This document shows positions 46,024-55,390 of a stretch of 64,000 bases of DNA, piece after piece. A program made the position numbers and the translations under genes. The notes beneath the pieces were generated by a model. That model had not been told where the DNA came from. It saw only the letters and a program-made list of their open reading frames with translations, and searched no databases. How positions within the stretch are numbered: position 1 is the first letter of the stretch; each line of letters begins with the position of its first letter. The DNA comes from Archangium sp. (GTDB lineage: Bacteria; Myxococcota; Myxococcia; Myxococcales; Myxococcaceae), in the NCBI GenBank assembly GCA_022843845.1, contig JALHMW010000018.1:32121-96120 (forward strand), written 5' to 3'.

Positions 46024-47684
46024 CGAGCGCGCTGGTGCACCAGGTACCGGCTCGCCGCCTTCTGGACCCAGTCAGGCGCCTTCGGATGGGTCGAGACGCC
46101 CTCGAGCACGGAGGCCCACCGGGCGAGCCGGGCCGGGTCGTCGGTCAGGTTCATCAGCCGGTTGACCATCGACACCGTGAGGAACGTCGGCTGCCGCGAC
46201 ACCGACGCCTGGAGCTCATCCTCGAAGCCAGCGCGCCGCTCGACCTCGTGGATCAGGGCGCCAGGGGTCCCGAACTCGGCGTCGGGGAACCGCTCGAGGA
46301 GCGCGAAGACGGCCTTGCGAAACCGCGAGGGCTCGAGCCCTGGCCGGCCGCGCTCGAGCACGTGCCCCAGCGCGCTCATCGTCGCGTCGGGATCGTCGCC
46401 GGGCGTGAACTCGTCGAGGGCGGTCAGCAGCCGCTCGAAGCGCACGTTCAGCGCGTGGAGCGCCTCGCCGACGAGGTGGAGCGAGCCAGCGATCAGCACC
46501 ACTGCGCGCGCCTCCGTCGTCGTCAGCACCGCCTCGAGCGCGTCAGGGACCGAGAGATGAAGCTCGACGTTGGCGTTCAGCGTCCGAGCGAGCGCCTCAG
46601 ACGACTTCGGGTCCTTCGAGCGGGAGCTGTGCAGCGCCGTCAGGTGAACCGAGGCGACCTTCGGGAACAGCCGCCGCATCATCGGCTCGGAGTCCTTGTC
46701 GGCGAAGACTCCGAAGACGAGATGAATGGGCCGCTCGGCGTAGAGCCGTTCGAGCGCAGCGACCAGCACCTCGACGCCTGCAGGGTTGTGCGCACCATCG
46801 AGCAGCACCGTGGGGTGCCCGTCGATCTCCTGGAGCCGTCCGGGCCAACGCGTCGTCGCGAAGCCGCGGCGGAGCTCGTCATCGGTCAACGTGAAGCCGT
46901 GCTCGGCGACGAGCTCGAGACACGCCAGCGCGACGCCTGCGTTCTGCGACTGGTGAGCTCCAGCGAGCGGCAGCGAGAGCCCAGAGAGCGTTCTCGAACG
47001 GCCGCGGAACGTGTCGAGCTGGAACTCGGCGTCACGGCCTTCGACGATCAACGGCACCTTCGCTGCGGCTGCGGCCTTCTCGAACACCGCCATCACCTCG
47101 GGCGGCTGGCGCGCGACGACGAGCGGCACGCCCTGCTTCACGATGCCCGCCTTCTCCTGGGCGATCAGCGGGAGCGTGTTGCCGAGCATCTCCATGTGAT
47201 CGAGGGCGATCGAGGTGATGGCGGTGACGATCGGCGCACACGTCACGGTCGCGTCGAGTCGGCCGCCGAGCCCCGTCTCCATCACCGCGAGCTGCACGCC
47301 CTCTTCCTGGAAGTGCCAGAACGCCAGCACGGTGCCGAACTCGAAGTAGGTCAGCTCGTGCTCGTGGCCCAGCCGCTGCAGCAGCTCGTCGATCCGCTTC
47401 GCCAGCGTCTCATCGTCGATGTCGGCGCCGTTCACCTTGAAGCGCTCGTTCACGCGCACCAGGTGAGGTGACGAATAGAACCCGACGCGGTGCCGCTGCG
47501 ACAGACAGGAGGCGATCAACGCGCAGGTCGAGCCTTTGCCGTTGGTGCCCGCGACGTGAATGGAGGCGAACGAACGCTCCGGGTGGCTGAGGCGCTCGAG
47601 CGCAGCGCTCACCCGCTCCAGCCCCAGCCGCATGGTCGAGGGAGTCAGCGACGCGAGATACGCGAGCGCCTCGTCGGTGCGCAT
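46020..47684 (-). CDS. folC: FolC (folylpolyglutamate/dihydrofolate synthase) with C-terminal extension
   Basis: Residues 1-413 are a Mur-ligase-type FolC: P-loop GTNGKGS (47-53), SSPHLVRVNERF, FEFGTVLAFWHF, METGLGGRLDATV, DHMEMLG and LLDGAHNPAG. It should add glutamate to dihydropteroate or folate. Residues 414-554 are an extra helical domain (GDDPDATMSALGHV, EFGTPGALIHEVERRAG, LTVSMVNRLMNLT) not part of FolC; it resembles small bacterial helical proteins but is not identified. The gene lies seven bases after accD, as in many bacteria, and ends inside the grpE promoter. Confidence 0.9.
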   Translation of the reverse strand: MRTDEALAYLASLTPSTMRLGLERVSAALERLSHPERSFASIHVAGTNGKGSTCALIASCLSQRHRVGFYSSPHLVRVNERFKVNGADIDDETLAKRIDELLQRLGHEHELTYFEFGTVLAFWHFQEEGVQLAVMETGLGGRLDATVTCAPIVTAITSIALDHMEMLGNTLPLIAQEKAGIVKQGVPLVVARQPPEVMAVFEKAAAAAKVPLIVEGRDAEFQLDTFRGRSRTLSGLSLPLAGAHQSQNAGVALACLELVAEHGFTLTDDELRRGFATTRWPGRLQEIDGHPTVLLDGAHNPAGVEVLVAALERLYAERPIHLVFGVFADKDSEPMMRRLFPKVASVHLTALHSSRSKDPKSSEALARTLNANVELHLSVPDALEAVLTTTEARAVVLIAGSLHLVGEALHALNVRFERLLTALDEFTPGDDPDATMSALGHVLERGRPGLEPSRFRKAVFALLERFPDAEFGTPGALIHEVERRAGFEDELQASVSRQPTFLTVSMVNRLMNLTDDPARLARWASVLEGVSTHPKAPDWVQKAASRYLVHQRAR

Positions 47685-47691
47685 GGTGCGG

Positions 47692-48555
47692 TCAGCTCAT
47701 CAAACCGATGATCTGCGACAGCTTCGCCCGCAGATCCTTGCGCTGCACGATTGCATCGATCATGCCGTGCTCGAGCAGGAACTCGGAGCGCTGGAAGCCC
47801 TCGGGCAGCTTCTGGCGAATCGTCTGCTCGATCACGCGCGGCCCGGCGAAGCCGATCAGCGCGCGAGGCTCGGCGACGATCACGTCACCCAGCCACGAGA
47901 ACGACGCCGCGACACCGCCAGTGGTCGGGTGCAGCAACACCGAGATGTACGGCTTGCGCACGTCGCGGAAGCGGTTGATGGCCGCCGAGGTCTTCGCCAT
48001 CTGCATGAGCGAGAAGATGCCCTCTTGCATGCGGGCGCCACCCGACGACGAGAAGATGATCGCCGGCACGTCGAGCTTCCGCGCGCGCTCGAAGACGCGG
48101 GTCACCTTCTCGCCCACGACGCTGCCCATGGAGCCGCCCATGAACTCGAACAAGAACGCGCCGACGCTGACGTGCTGACCGTCGATGCGGCCGGTGCCCG
48201 AGACGAACGCGTCATTCTCGCCGAGCGCCTTCTTCGTCGACTTGATGCGATCGCGGTACTTCTTGGAGTCCGAGAAGCCGAGCGGATCCTGCGGCTCGAG
48301 CCCTTCGTCGTGCTCTTCGAACGAGCCCTCGTCACACAGCGCGAGCAGTCGCGTGCGCGCGTTCCACTGCATGTGGTGATTGCATGAGGGGCAGACGTTG
48401 AGGGCGCGCTCGAGCTCTTCGCGGAGCAGGATCTCACCGCACGTGTCGCACTTGACCCAGAGCCCTTCCATGCGGCTCGGAGCGCTGCGCTGTTCGACCT
48501 CGTCCACCTCGGCAGAGGCAGCGATCTTCGGCTTCTTCTTCGCGAACCACGACAT
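47692..48555 (-). CDS. accD: acetyl-CoA carboxylase carboxyltransferase subunit beta
   Basis: The 287-residue protein begins MSWFAKKKPKI and has the AccD zinc ribbon (CDTC and CPSC, about residues 36-60). The carboxyltransferase core follows with FMGGSMGSVVGEK, IFSSSGGARMQEG, LHPTTGGVAASF, EPRALIGFAGPRVIEQT and LPEGFQRSEFLLEHGMID. With AccA and biotinyl-AccB it makes malonyl-CoA for fatty-acid synthesis. ATG 48555 is fixed by the conserved N-terminus. It heads the accD-folC pair. Confidence 0.97.
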   Translation of the reverse strand: MSWFAKKKPKIAASAEVDEVEQRSAPSRMEGLWVKCDTCGEILLREELERALNVCPSCNHHMQWNARTRLLALCDEGSFEEHDEGLEPQDPLGFSDSKKYRDRIKSTKKALGENDAFVSGTGRIDGQHVSVGAFLFEFMGGSMGSVVGEKVTRVFERARKLDVPAIIFSSSGGARMQEGIFSLMQMAKTSAAINRFRDVRKPYISVLLHPTTGGVAASFSWLGDVIVAEPRALIGFAGPRVIEQTIRQKLPEGFQRSEFLLEHGMIDAIVQRKDLRAKLSQIIGLMS

Positions 48556-48562
48556 GCGCGGG

Positions 48563-48591
48563 CTCGTAGCGCCACCGTTCGCCCGGCTCAA
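48563..48591 (-). promoter_or_regulatory. putative accD promoter
   Basis: On the minus strand TTGAGC (48591-48586) and TACGAG (48568-48563) are 17 bp apart, with ATG 48555 seven bases further on. There is no Shine-Dalgarno before the ATG, which fits a leaderless message. Confidence 0.45.
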
Positions 48592-48637
48592 GCGTCGCGA
48601 TCGGAGCAGTGCGTAAGCCGCTACGCACCTGACGAGT

Positions 48638-50029
48638 TCACCCCTGACCTGCGAGCGCTTCGATCTCGACGCGCGCCTTCGGGATCGACGCCGTCAGCAC
48701 CTCGCTGCCGCTGGCCATGCACACCACGTCGTCTTCGATGCGAATGCCGCCGAAGCCGCGCCCTCCGTTCATCGCCAGGTACTGCTCGGCCTTGTCGAAG
48801 TTCACCTGGCCCTTGAACTTCGATCTGAACTCCGGGTTCCGGAGGATCGCCGGCACGAAATACAGCCCCGGCTCGATGCTGAAGACCATGCCTTCAGCGA
48901 GATCCAGGTCCATGCGCAGGTAGCCGAGACCGAACTGCGGGCTGCGCTGCCGGCCGGGATAGTGAATGCGATCGCCGAACGCTTCGAGGTCGTGAACGTC
49001 GAGGCCAATCTGGTGACCGAGCCCGTGCGGGAAGAAGAGCGCGTGGGCTCCGGCTTCGACGAGGCTGTCGGCAGCGCCAGTGAGCAGGCCGAGCTCGACG
49101 AGCCCCTGCGCCAGCACCCGACACGCCGAGAGGTGCAGATCGCGATACCGCACGCCCGGCTTGACCTGCGCGATCGCGTGCACCTCGGACTTCAGGACGA
49201 GCTCGTAGAGGTCACGGCCTTCGGGACTGAAGGCGCCACCCACGGGCCAGCACCGCGTCACGTCGCTGCAATACCCGGCCTCGCCTTCAGCGCCGGCGTC
49301 GAGCAGCACGATGTCTCCGGCGGCGAGCGTGTTGCCGTGATGGTGGTTGTGGAGCACCTCACCGCGCACCGACAGGATCGTCCCGTACGCCTGAACGCAG
49401 CCGCTTCGGGCAAACGCGCCCTCGACGAGCCCGGCGAGCAGTTCTTCTTTCACGCCGGGCTTCGAGGCCTTCATCGCGGCGACGTGCGCCTCATGGGTGA
49501 CGACGGCGGTCTTCCGCATCTCAGCGAGTTCTTCTGGCCCCTTCTTCAGCCTGAGCGCCGCGATCGCGTCGAGCACTTCGCCTCGGCTCACCTTCGTCGG
49601 ATCGTCGAACTGCAGATCCTGCCCGGTGACGTGCCGTGCCCGCTGGGTCGCCTTGAAGTCGGCGACCGCGACCGCGTCGAGCTGCCGCCCCTTCGCGATC
49701 GCCTGCAGATGCGTCTCGAGCTGCTCGACCGCCAACACGCGCTGGACTCCGGAGCGCAGCTTCACCGCCTCGAACGACGCGACCTCTCCATGCCAGAGCG
49801 CGTCGCCCATCGTGCGCTCAGGAAGAAACAGCGTGACGGTCTGGTCCGCCGGATCGAACAACGCGGCGCTGCCCGGCTCAGGTCGCTCGAAGAAGTAGAG
49901 GAAGTTCGAGTCGGCGCGGAACGGGTACGTGTTCGCCGGGTAGTTGCGCGAGATCGCTCCACCGCTGAACAACACCAGCGGCCGGCTCAGAGACGCCAAC
50001 AGCTTCTCACGACGCTGCACGAAGCTCAT
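48638..50029 (-). CDS. Xaa-Pro aminopeptidase (aminopeptidase P, M24B)
   Basis: The 463-residue protein has an N-terminal aminopeptidase-P domain (FSGGAISRNYPANTYPFRAD) and a C-terminal pita-bread M24 domain with metal ligands in LLDAGAEGEAGYCSDVTR, FFPHGLGHQIGLDVHD, FSIEPGLYF and RIEDDVV. It should remove N-terminal residues preceding Pro, using two Mn ions. ATG 50029 is favoured over 50059 because TACGTT lies seven bases upstream and the next upstream residues are not conserved. It is divergent from the quinone oxidoreductase gene. Confidence 0.92.
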   Translation of the reverse strand: MSFVQRREKLLASLSRPLVLFSGGAISRNYPANTYPFRADSNFLYFFERPEPGSAALFDPADQTVTLFLPERTMGDALWHGEVASFEAVKLRSGVQRVLAVEQLETHLQAIAKGRQLDAVAVADFKATQRARHVTGQDLQFDDPTKVSRGEVLDAIAALRLKKGPEELAEMRKTAVVTHEAHVAAMKASKPGVKEELLAGLVEGAFARSGCVQAYGTILSVRGEVLHNHHHGNTLAAGDIVLLDAGAEGEAGYCSDVTRCWPVGGAFSPEGRDLYELVLKSEVHAIAQVKPGVRYRDLHLSACRVLAQGLVELGLLTGAADSLVEAGAHALFFPHGLGHQIGLDVHDLEAFGDRIHYPGRQRSPQFGLGYLRMDLDLAEGMVFSIEPGLYFVPAILRNPEFRSKFKGQVNFDKAEQYLAMNGGRGFGGIRIEDDVVCMASGSEVLTASIPKARVEIEALAGQG

Positions 50030-50036
50030 GGGCGCC

Positions 50037-50042
50037 AACGTA
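50037..50042 (-). promoter_or_regulatory. putative -10 box of a leaderless promoter
   Basis: TACGTT is followed by seven bases and ATG 50029 of the aminopeptidase gene. No Shine-Dalgarno sequence intervenes. Confidence 0.4.
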
Positions 50043-50097
50043 CCCGAAGCCTGCAGCAAGCGAGAGCCAACCCACTGCCTGTGCTATCGGCGCGATC

Positions 50098-51081
50098 ATG
50101 AAGGCACTGGTGATGACGGCAGGTGAAGGGCCTCGTGGCGTCTCGCTGAAGACCAGCACCCCGCCGACGTGCGGCCCCGATGAGATTCGGGTTGGCGTGA
50201 AGGCCAGCGCGCTCAACCGGGCTGACCTGTTGCAGACGATGGGCCTGTACCCCGCGCCGAAGGGCGTGCCCGCCGACATCCCCGGCCTCGAGTACTCGGG
50301 AGAGGTGCTCGAGCTCGGCGCGCGCGTGACGCGGTGGAAGAAGGGCGACCGCGTGATGGGGCTCGTCTCGGGCGGCGCGTGGGCCGAACAGCTGGTGACG
50401 CACGAACGAGAGGCGATCGCGCTCCCTGCGGGCATCGACTTCACCCGAGGCGCGGCGATCCCCGAGGCGTTCATCACCGCGTGGGACGCGCTGGCGCTCC
50501 AGGGAAAGATGACGGCTGGCTCGCAGGTGCTGATTCACGCCGTCGCGTCGGGGGTCGGCACCGCGGCGCTTCAGCTCTGCGCGCTCCACGGAGCCCGCGC
50601 CATCGGCACCGGCCGCAACGCCAACAAGCTCGAGCGCGTGCGCGCGATGGGCCTGCCTGACACCGTGCTGGTGACGAAGGAGCAGTCGTTCGGCGATCGC
50701 GTGAAGGTGCTCACCAGCGGGCGCGGCGTCGATCTCGTGCTCGATCTCGTCGGCGGTGACTGGCTGCCCGAGACGCTCGAGTGCATGGCGGCTCAGGCGA
50801 CGTTGATGCTCGTCGGGCTCGTCGCGGGAGCCACGGCCGACGTGCCGCTGCGCTCCGTGCTTGGGAAGCGCCTGACGATCATCGGAACCACGCTGCGGGC
50901 TCGCGCGCTCGAAGAGAAGATCGCCGTCGCGCGGCGCTTCGAGCAGCTCGTCCTCCCCCATTTCGTGACCGGCCGCCTCCAACCGATCGTCGACGCGACG
51001 GCGCCTTTCTCCGAAGCTCCCGCCGCCCTCGAGCGCCTTGCGGCCAACGAGACGTTCGGCAAAACCGTCCTCACCTGGTGA
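50098..51081 (+). CDS. NAD(P)H-quinone oxidoreductase (PIG3/Qor type)
   Basis: The 327-residue zinc-free medium-chain dehydrogenase has SALNRADLLQTMGLYPAP, GLEYSGEVLELG, AIPEAFITAWDAL and the cofactor motif HAVASGVGTAALQL, all typical of PIG3-like quinone oxidoreductases. It should reduce quinones with NADPH in the cytoplasm. The stop overlaps a GTG of the arginase-family gene. A -10-like TATCGG lies seven bases before ATG 50098. Confidence 0.9.
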   Translation: MKALVMTAGEGPRGVSLKTSTPPTCGPDEIRVGVKASALNRADLLQTMGLYPAPKGVPADIPGLEYSGEVLELGARVTRWKKGDRVMGLVSGGAWAEQLVTHEREAIALPAGIDFTRGAAIPEAFITAWDALALQGKMTAGSQVLIHAVASGVGTAALQLCALHGARAIGTGRNANKLERVRAMGLPDTVLVTKEQSFGDRVKVLTSGRGVDLVLDLVGGDWLPETLECMAAQATLMLVGLVAGATADVPLRSVLGKRLTIIGTTLRARALEEKIAVARRFEQLVLPHFVTGRLQPIVDATAPFSEAPAALERLAANETFGKTVLTW

Positions 51082-51086
51082 CCATC

Positions 51087-52106
51087 ATGACCTTCGACCC
51101 CAACGAAGCAGCGCCCGCAGACTCCGGCATCTTCGGTCTGCCCTTTTCCCCTGAGGACTCGAAGATCGTCCTCATCCCCGTGCCGTTCGAGGCCACCACC
51201 AGCTACGGCGGCGGCACGTCGGATGGTCCGTCGGCGATCCTCGAGGCCTCGAAGCAGGTCGACCTGTTCGATCTCGAGACCGGCAAGCCCTACGAGGCCG
51301 GCATCGCGATGCTCGACGAGAGCGCCGACGTGCGCGGTTGGAGCGATCGGGCCAAGGCGCTCGCGGCGCCGATCGTCGAGTCGGGCGGCCGTGACACCGA
51401 CCCGCGCGCGCTGAAGGCCGTGAACGACTTCAGCGAGCAGATGAACGGCTACGTCCACGAGACGACGAAGCAGTGGATCGGCAAGCGCAAGATCGTCGGC
51501 GTCATCGGCGGCGATCACTCGACACCGTACGGCGCGATCCAGGCGTACGCCGAAGCGTTCCCCGGCCTCGGCATTCTTCACCTCGACGCGCACGCCGACC
51601 TGCGCAACGCCTACGAGGGCTTCACCTGGAGCCACGCGTCGATCATGCACAACGTGATGACGCGACTGCCGAACGTCGCAAAGCTCGTGCAGGTCGGCAT
51701 TCGCGACTTCGGCGAGGCCGAGTTCGACATGATCCAGAGGTCGGACGGGCGCATTCACACCTTCTTCGACGCACGCCTCGCGCACGCGCGGCTCGACGGC
51801 ATGCCGTGGCGCGAGCAGGTCGACATGATCGTTCAGGAGCTGCCGAGCAAGGTGTACCTCTCGTGGGACATCGACGGCCTCGACCCGGTGCTCTGCCCCA
51901 GCACGGGCACGCCGGTGCCGGGTGGCCTCACCTTCCACCAGGCCTGCTCGCTGCTCGAAGGCGTGGTGCGCGCCGGCAAGACGATCGTCGGCTTCGATCT
52001 CAACGAGGTCGCGCCGAGCCCTGACGGCGGTGAGTGGGACGGCAACGTCGCGGCGCGGCTGCTCTACAAGATGATCGGGTGGACGCTGAAGTCGCACGGC
52101 AAATGA
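51087..52106 (+). CDS. arginase/agmatinase family ureohydrolase
   Basis: The 339-residue protein has the binuclear manganese motifs GGDHST, HLDAHADLR and SWDIDGLDP with GFDLNEVAPS near the end. It hydrolyses a guanidino compound (agmatine, arginine or similar) to urea; agmatinase is likely from the overall pattern but not certain. The start could be ATG 51087 or GTG 51078, which overlaps the upstream stop as GTGA. The stop overlaps the channel gene (ATGA). Confidence 0.88.
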   Translation: MTFDPNEAAPADSGIFGLPFSPEDSKIVLIPVPFEATTSYGGGTSDGPSAILEASKQVDLFDLETGKPYEAGIAMLDESADVRGWSDRAKALAAPIVESGGRDTDPRALKAVNDFSEQMNGYVHETTKQWIGKRKIVGVIGGDHSTPYGAIQAYAEAFPGLGILHLDAHADLRNAYEGFTWSHASIMHNVMTRLPNVAKLVQVGIRDFGEAEFDMIQRSDGRIHTFFDARLAHARLDGMPWREQVDMIVQELPSKVYLSWDIDGLDPVLCPSTGTPVPGGLTFHQACSLLEGVVRAGKTIVGFDLNEVAPSPDGGEWDGNVAARLLYKMIGWTLKSHGK

Positions 52107-53350
52107 GGGGTCGCGTCGTCACGCTGGCGCAGTGGCTGTTCCTGGGCTCCATCGTCGGAGTCCTGTGCGGCACGGCCTCTGCGGCGTTCCTCTGGCTGCT
52201 CGAGCTCGCCACCGACTTCCGCGGCACACACGAATCAATCGTCTACGCGCTCCCGGTGGCGGGCCTCGTGCTGGGCCTCGTGCTCGAGCGCTTCGGGCAG
52301 CCCATCAAGGCCGGCAACAACCTGATCATCGACACCATTCACGACGACGGCCCCGAGGTGCCGCTGCGCATGGCGCCGATGGTGCTGCTCGGCACCGTCG
52401 TGACGCACCTGTTCGGAGGCAGCGCCGGGCGTGAAGGCACCGCCGTGCAGATGGGCGCGAGCCTGACGGACTGGGTGTCGCATCGGCTCCAGGTGAGCGC
52501 GCCCGTGCGACGGCAGCTCCTCGCGGCGGGCGTGGCGGGGGGCTTCGGCTCGGTGTTCGGCACGCCCATCGCCGGAGCCGTCTTTGGCCTCGAGTTCGTC
52601 GTGCTCGGCCGCCTCGAGTACCGCGCGCTGGTGCCAGCGCTGATCGCCTCGGTCATCGGCGATCTCACCACGCGAGCGCTCGGCATCGAGCACACCCACT
52701 ACCCCGCGTCGCCCTCCGTTCCGCTCACGCCAGAGCTCTCGCTCAAGTGGCTCGTCTTCGCTGCGGCCGTGGCGTTGGTGACGACGGCCTTCATCGAGCT
52801 GACGCACTTCATCAGGGCGCGCGGCGAGAAGCTGCTGACGAGCCTGCCGCTGCGCATGGCGCTGGGTGGCCTGGTCGTCGTCGGCTTGTGGAAGCTCGTC
52901 GGCACCAGCGACTACCTCGGCCTCGGCGTGCCGACGATCGTGCGCGCGTTCTCCGATCCATCACTGCCCGTCAGCGCGTTCGCGCTCAAGCTGCTGTTCA
53001 CCGCGATCACCATCGGCGCGGGCTTCGTCGGCGGAGAAGTGACGCCGCTGTTCTTCGTCGGCGCGGCGCTCGGCAGCGTGCTCGCGCGCGCCCTGGGAAT
53101 TCCCATCGAGCTCGGCGCCGGCGTGGGGCTGGCCGCCGTCTTCGCCGCCGCGTCGAACACGCCGCTCGCCCTGTCGATCATGGCGATGGAGCTGCTCGGC
53201 GGAGGCGTCTTCCCGCACGTCGCGATCGTCTGCGTAATTGCGTACCTCTTCACCGGGCACCGCAGCATCTACCCGTCGCAGCGCCTGCTCTTCGGGAAGC
53301 TCGGCGGGCCCGTCGAACCGTCGAGCAGTGTTCGCGATCTCGAGCGCTGA
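52103..53350 (+). CDS. ClC-family transporter, CLC-F (fluoride/proton antiporter) type
   Basis: The 415-residue membrane protein has about ten helices. GQPIKAGNNLIIDTIH takes the place of the GSGIP motif of chloride CLCs, and the gating-Glu motif reads GSAGREGTAVQMG instead of GREGP; GGEVTPLFFVG follows. These variants are characteristic of the CLC-F subfamily that exports fluoride in exchange for protons. The fluoride assignment is inference from motifs; no fluoride riboswitch is seen upstream. It is coupled to the ureohydrolase gene by ATGA. Confidence 0.82.
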   Translation: MRGRVVTLAQWLFLGSIVGVLCGTASAAFLWLLELATDFRGTHESIVYALPVAGLVLGLVLERFGQPIKAGNNLIIDTIHDDGPEVPLRMAPMVLLGTVVTHLFGGSAGREGTAVQMGASLTDWVSHRLQVSAPVRRQLLAAGVAGGFGSVFGTPIAGAVFGLEFVVLGRLEYRALVPALIASVIGDLTTRALGIEHTHYPASPSVPLTPELSLKWLVFAAAVALVTTAFIELTHFIRARGEKLLTSLPLRMALGGLVVVGLWKLVGTSDYLGLGVPTIVRAFSDPSLPVSAFALKLLFTAITIGAGFVGGEVTPLFFVGAALGSVLARALGIPIELGAGVGLAAVFAAASNTPLALSIMAMELLGGGVFPHVAIVCVIAYLFTGHRSIYPSQRLLFGKLGGPVEPSSSVRDLER

Positions 53351-53353
53351 GCC

Positions 53354-55390
53354 TCAGGCCTGTGCGGGACTCTTGAGCGCGAGTTCGAGCAGCGTCGCCG
53401 TGTCGAACGGCTTCTCGAGCTTCGGGTTCGCGACCGCCGCAAGAAACGCGGCGGCTTCGGGACTCGTCGCGCCGCCGGTGATGAAGGCGAACCTCGGCGC
53501 CATCGCCGGCGCCTTGACCCGTACCTGCTCGTAGAGTTCGGCGCCCGAAAGAAAGGGCATGGTCACGTCGCAGAGGATCAGATCGAACTCTCTGCCGGCC
53601 TCGAGCGCCTTGAGTGCCGCGCGCGGATCGCTGAACGCGTCGATCTCATGGTGGCGAACCAGCACCCGGCGAAGGCTGTCCACCACGCCCTGCTCGTCGT
53701 CGACGATCATCACGCGGCGTCGGGGCCCTGCTGGCCGTCGAGCGACGGTTGCGTCGTCGAGGGTCGAGGTGTCCTCTGGCAGCACCACCGTGAAGCTCGC
53801 CCCTGCACCGAGGGAGGACTCGAGGGTCAGTTCGCCACCGAGCGTGTCGACGATGCTCCGCGAGACCGACAACCCGAGCCCGGTCCCCTGCCCCACGGGC
53901 TTGGTCGTGAAAAACGGGTCGAACACCCGACGCTGAAGCTCCGGGGGAACGCCCGGGCCATTGTCCTTCACGGTGATCGAGACGCGTTTCCCTGGTTGGC
54001 GGGTCGCCGCGATGACGATGGCGTTCCTCGCAGGGTCCGACGAGGTGAAGGCCTGCGCTGCGTTGACCGCCAGATTCACGAGCACCTGCGTGAGCCGGGC
54101 TTCGTCGGCATGCACGCGAAGGCCGCCGTCGACCGACACCGTGACCCTGGCCCGGTGTTTGACCTCGTGCGCCGCCATGCTGAGCGCCGTCTCGATCGTC
54201 GACTGCACGTCGACTGGATGAAGCGCGACGTCCTCTCGGGCCAGCGATCGGAGCCCTCGCACGATCTTCCGAATGCGATCGGCGCCTTCACGCGCCTCGG
54301 CGAGCACGTCGATGATCTCCCGGAGCCGCCCCGAAGGAGACATGCCAGCGATCTCGCGCAACTCGTCGAGCGCGAAGTCGACGTTCCCGATCACGTAGGC
54401 CAACGGGTTGTTGACCTCGTGGCCGACGCCCGCGGCGAGCGTACCGACCGTCGCCAGGCGTTCCTGCTGGCTCGCGCGACGCGTCGCCGTCTCGAGCGCC
54501 GTGATGTCGTGGAAGGTGGTGACGACCTCGAGCGACACGCCGTTCTCCACCTTCGGGAGCGCGTTGATCGAGATCCACGTCAGCCGGCCGTCGGGCGTCT
54601 CGATGCCCATGACGGCGTCGCGAATCGGGGTCGCACGTGAGAGCGCGACCATGGCCGGGTGTTCAACGCCGGGAAACGGACTGCCGTCGGCACGAATCGA
54701 GCGCCAGCGGGGATCGATCGACGTTCGTCCGTTGAGCTGATCGGGAGTCAGACCAAGGATCTCTCCAGCGCGGCGATTGCTGAAGATGATCTGGCCTTTG
54801 GGGTCTTGAACGACCACGCCCTCGGCCATCGCGTCGAAGGTGATCGAGACCCGCTCGGCGAGGGCGCGTGCCGCTTCCCGCTCTGCGATCACCTGCAGCT
54901 TGCGGCGCCTGGCCTCGAGCTGGGCGACGACCTGCTTTCCCAGCATCGTCAGCATCGCCAGCTGCTCGGGGCTGACCTGCCGAGACGAGTGATCGATCGT
55001 GCAGAGCGTGCCCAGCACGAACCCGTCGTCGGTTCGCAGCGGAACACCAGCGTAGAAGATGACGCGCGGGTTACCGACGACGAGCGGGTTGTCTGCGAAG
55101 CGTGAGTCTTGAAAGGCGTCGTTGACGACGAGCGGAGTCTCTGTGGCAACGACGTGCCCGCAAAACGAGACGTCACGTGGCGTCTGTGGAGCGTCGAGCC
55201 CGTAACGGGCCTTGAACCACTGGCGATCGGTATCGATGAGCGAGACCAGGGCGATCGGGGTGCCGAGAATGTGAGCCGCGAGCTGGGCGAGATCGTCGAA
55301 CGCCGGTTCCGGCTCGGTATCGAGCACCCGGTACGATCTCAACGCCGACAGCCGTTCCGCTTCGTTCTCGGGAGTTCGCGGCGGCTGCAT
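53354..55390 (-). CDS. hybrid histidine kinase (GAF-PAS-HisKA-HATPase-receiver)
   Basis: The 678-residue cytoplasmic protein has a GAF domain (about 20-165), a PAS domain (about 178-300), HisKA with His324 in VGHEVNNPL, an HATPase (LVNLAVNAAQAF N box, VKDNGPGVP, GTGLGLSVSRSIV) and a C-terminal receiver (about 560-678; VMIVDDEQG, phospho-Asp in LILCDVTMP, Lys in LEKPF). The Cys-containing GAF start SFCGHV is common in this group. No membrane segment is seen. The output partner is unknown. The ATG abuts the stop of the upstream gene. Confidence 0.93.
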   Translation of the reverse strand: MQPPRTPENEAERLSALRSYRVLDTEPEPAFDDLAQLAAHILGTPIALVSLIDTDRQWFKARYGLDAPQTPRDVSFCGHVVATETPLVVNDAFQDSRFADNPLVVGNPRVIFYAGVPLRTDDGFVLGTLCTIDHSSRQVSPEQLAMLTMLGKQVVAQLEARRRKLQVIAEREAARALAERVSITFDAMAEGVVVQDPKGQIIFSNRRAGEILGLTPDQLNGRTSIDPRWRSIRADGSPFPGVEHPAMVALSRATPIRDAVMGIETPDGRLTWISINALPKVENGVSLEVVTTFHDITALETATRRASQQERLATVGTLAAGVGHEVNNPLAYVIGNVDFALDELREIAGMSPSGRLREIIDVLAEAREGADRIRKIVRGLRSLAREDVALHPVDVQSTIETALSMAAHEVKHRARVTVSVDGGLRVHADEARLTQVLVNLAVNAAQAFTSSDPARNAIVIAATRQPGKRVSITVKDNGPGVPPELQRRVFDPFFTTKPVGQGTGLGLSVSRSIVDTLGGELTLESSLGAGASFTVVLPEDTSTLDDATVARRPAGPRRRVMIVDDEQGVVDSLRRVLVRHHEIDAFSDPRAALKALEAGREFDLILCDVTMPFLSGAELYEQVRVKAPAMAPRFAFITGGATSPEAAAFLAAVANPKLEKPFDTATLLELALKSPAQA

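Noticed and set aside
44706..47471. Plus-strand open frame of 921 codons opposite htrA, grpE and folC
   Set aside because: It spans three well-supported genes on the other strand and has no recognisable domain.
51978..52103. Fluoride riboswitch before the CLC-F-like gene
   Set aside because: The gene starts inside the stop of the upstream coding region, leaving no room for the riboswitch fold.
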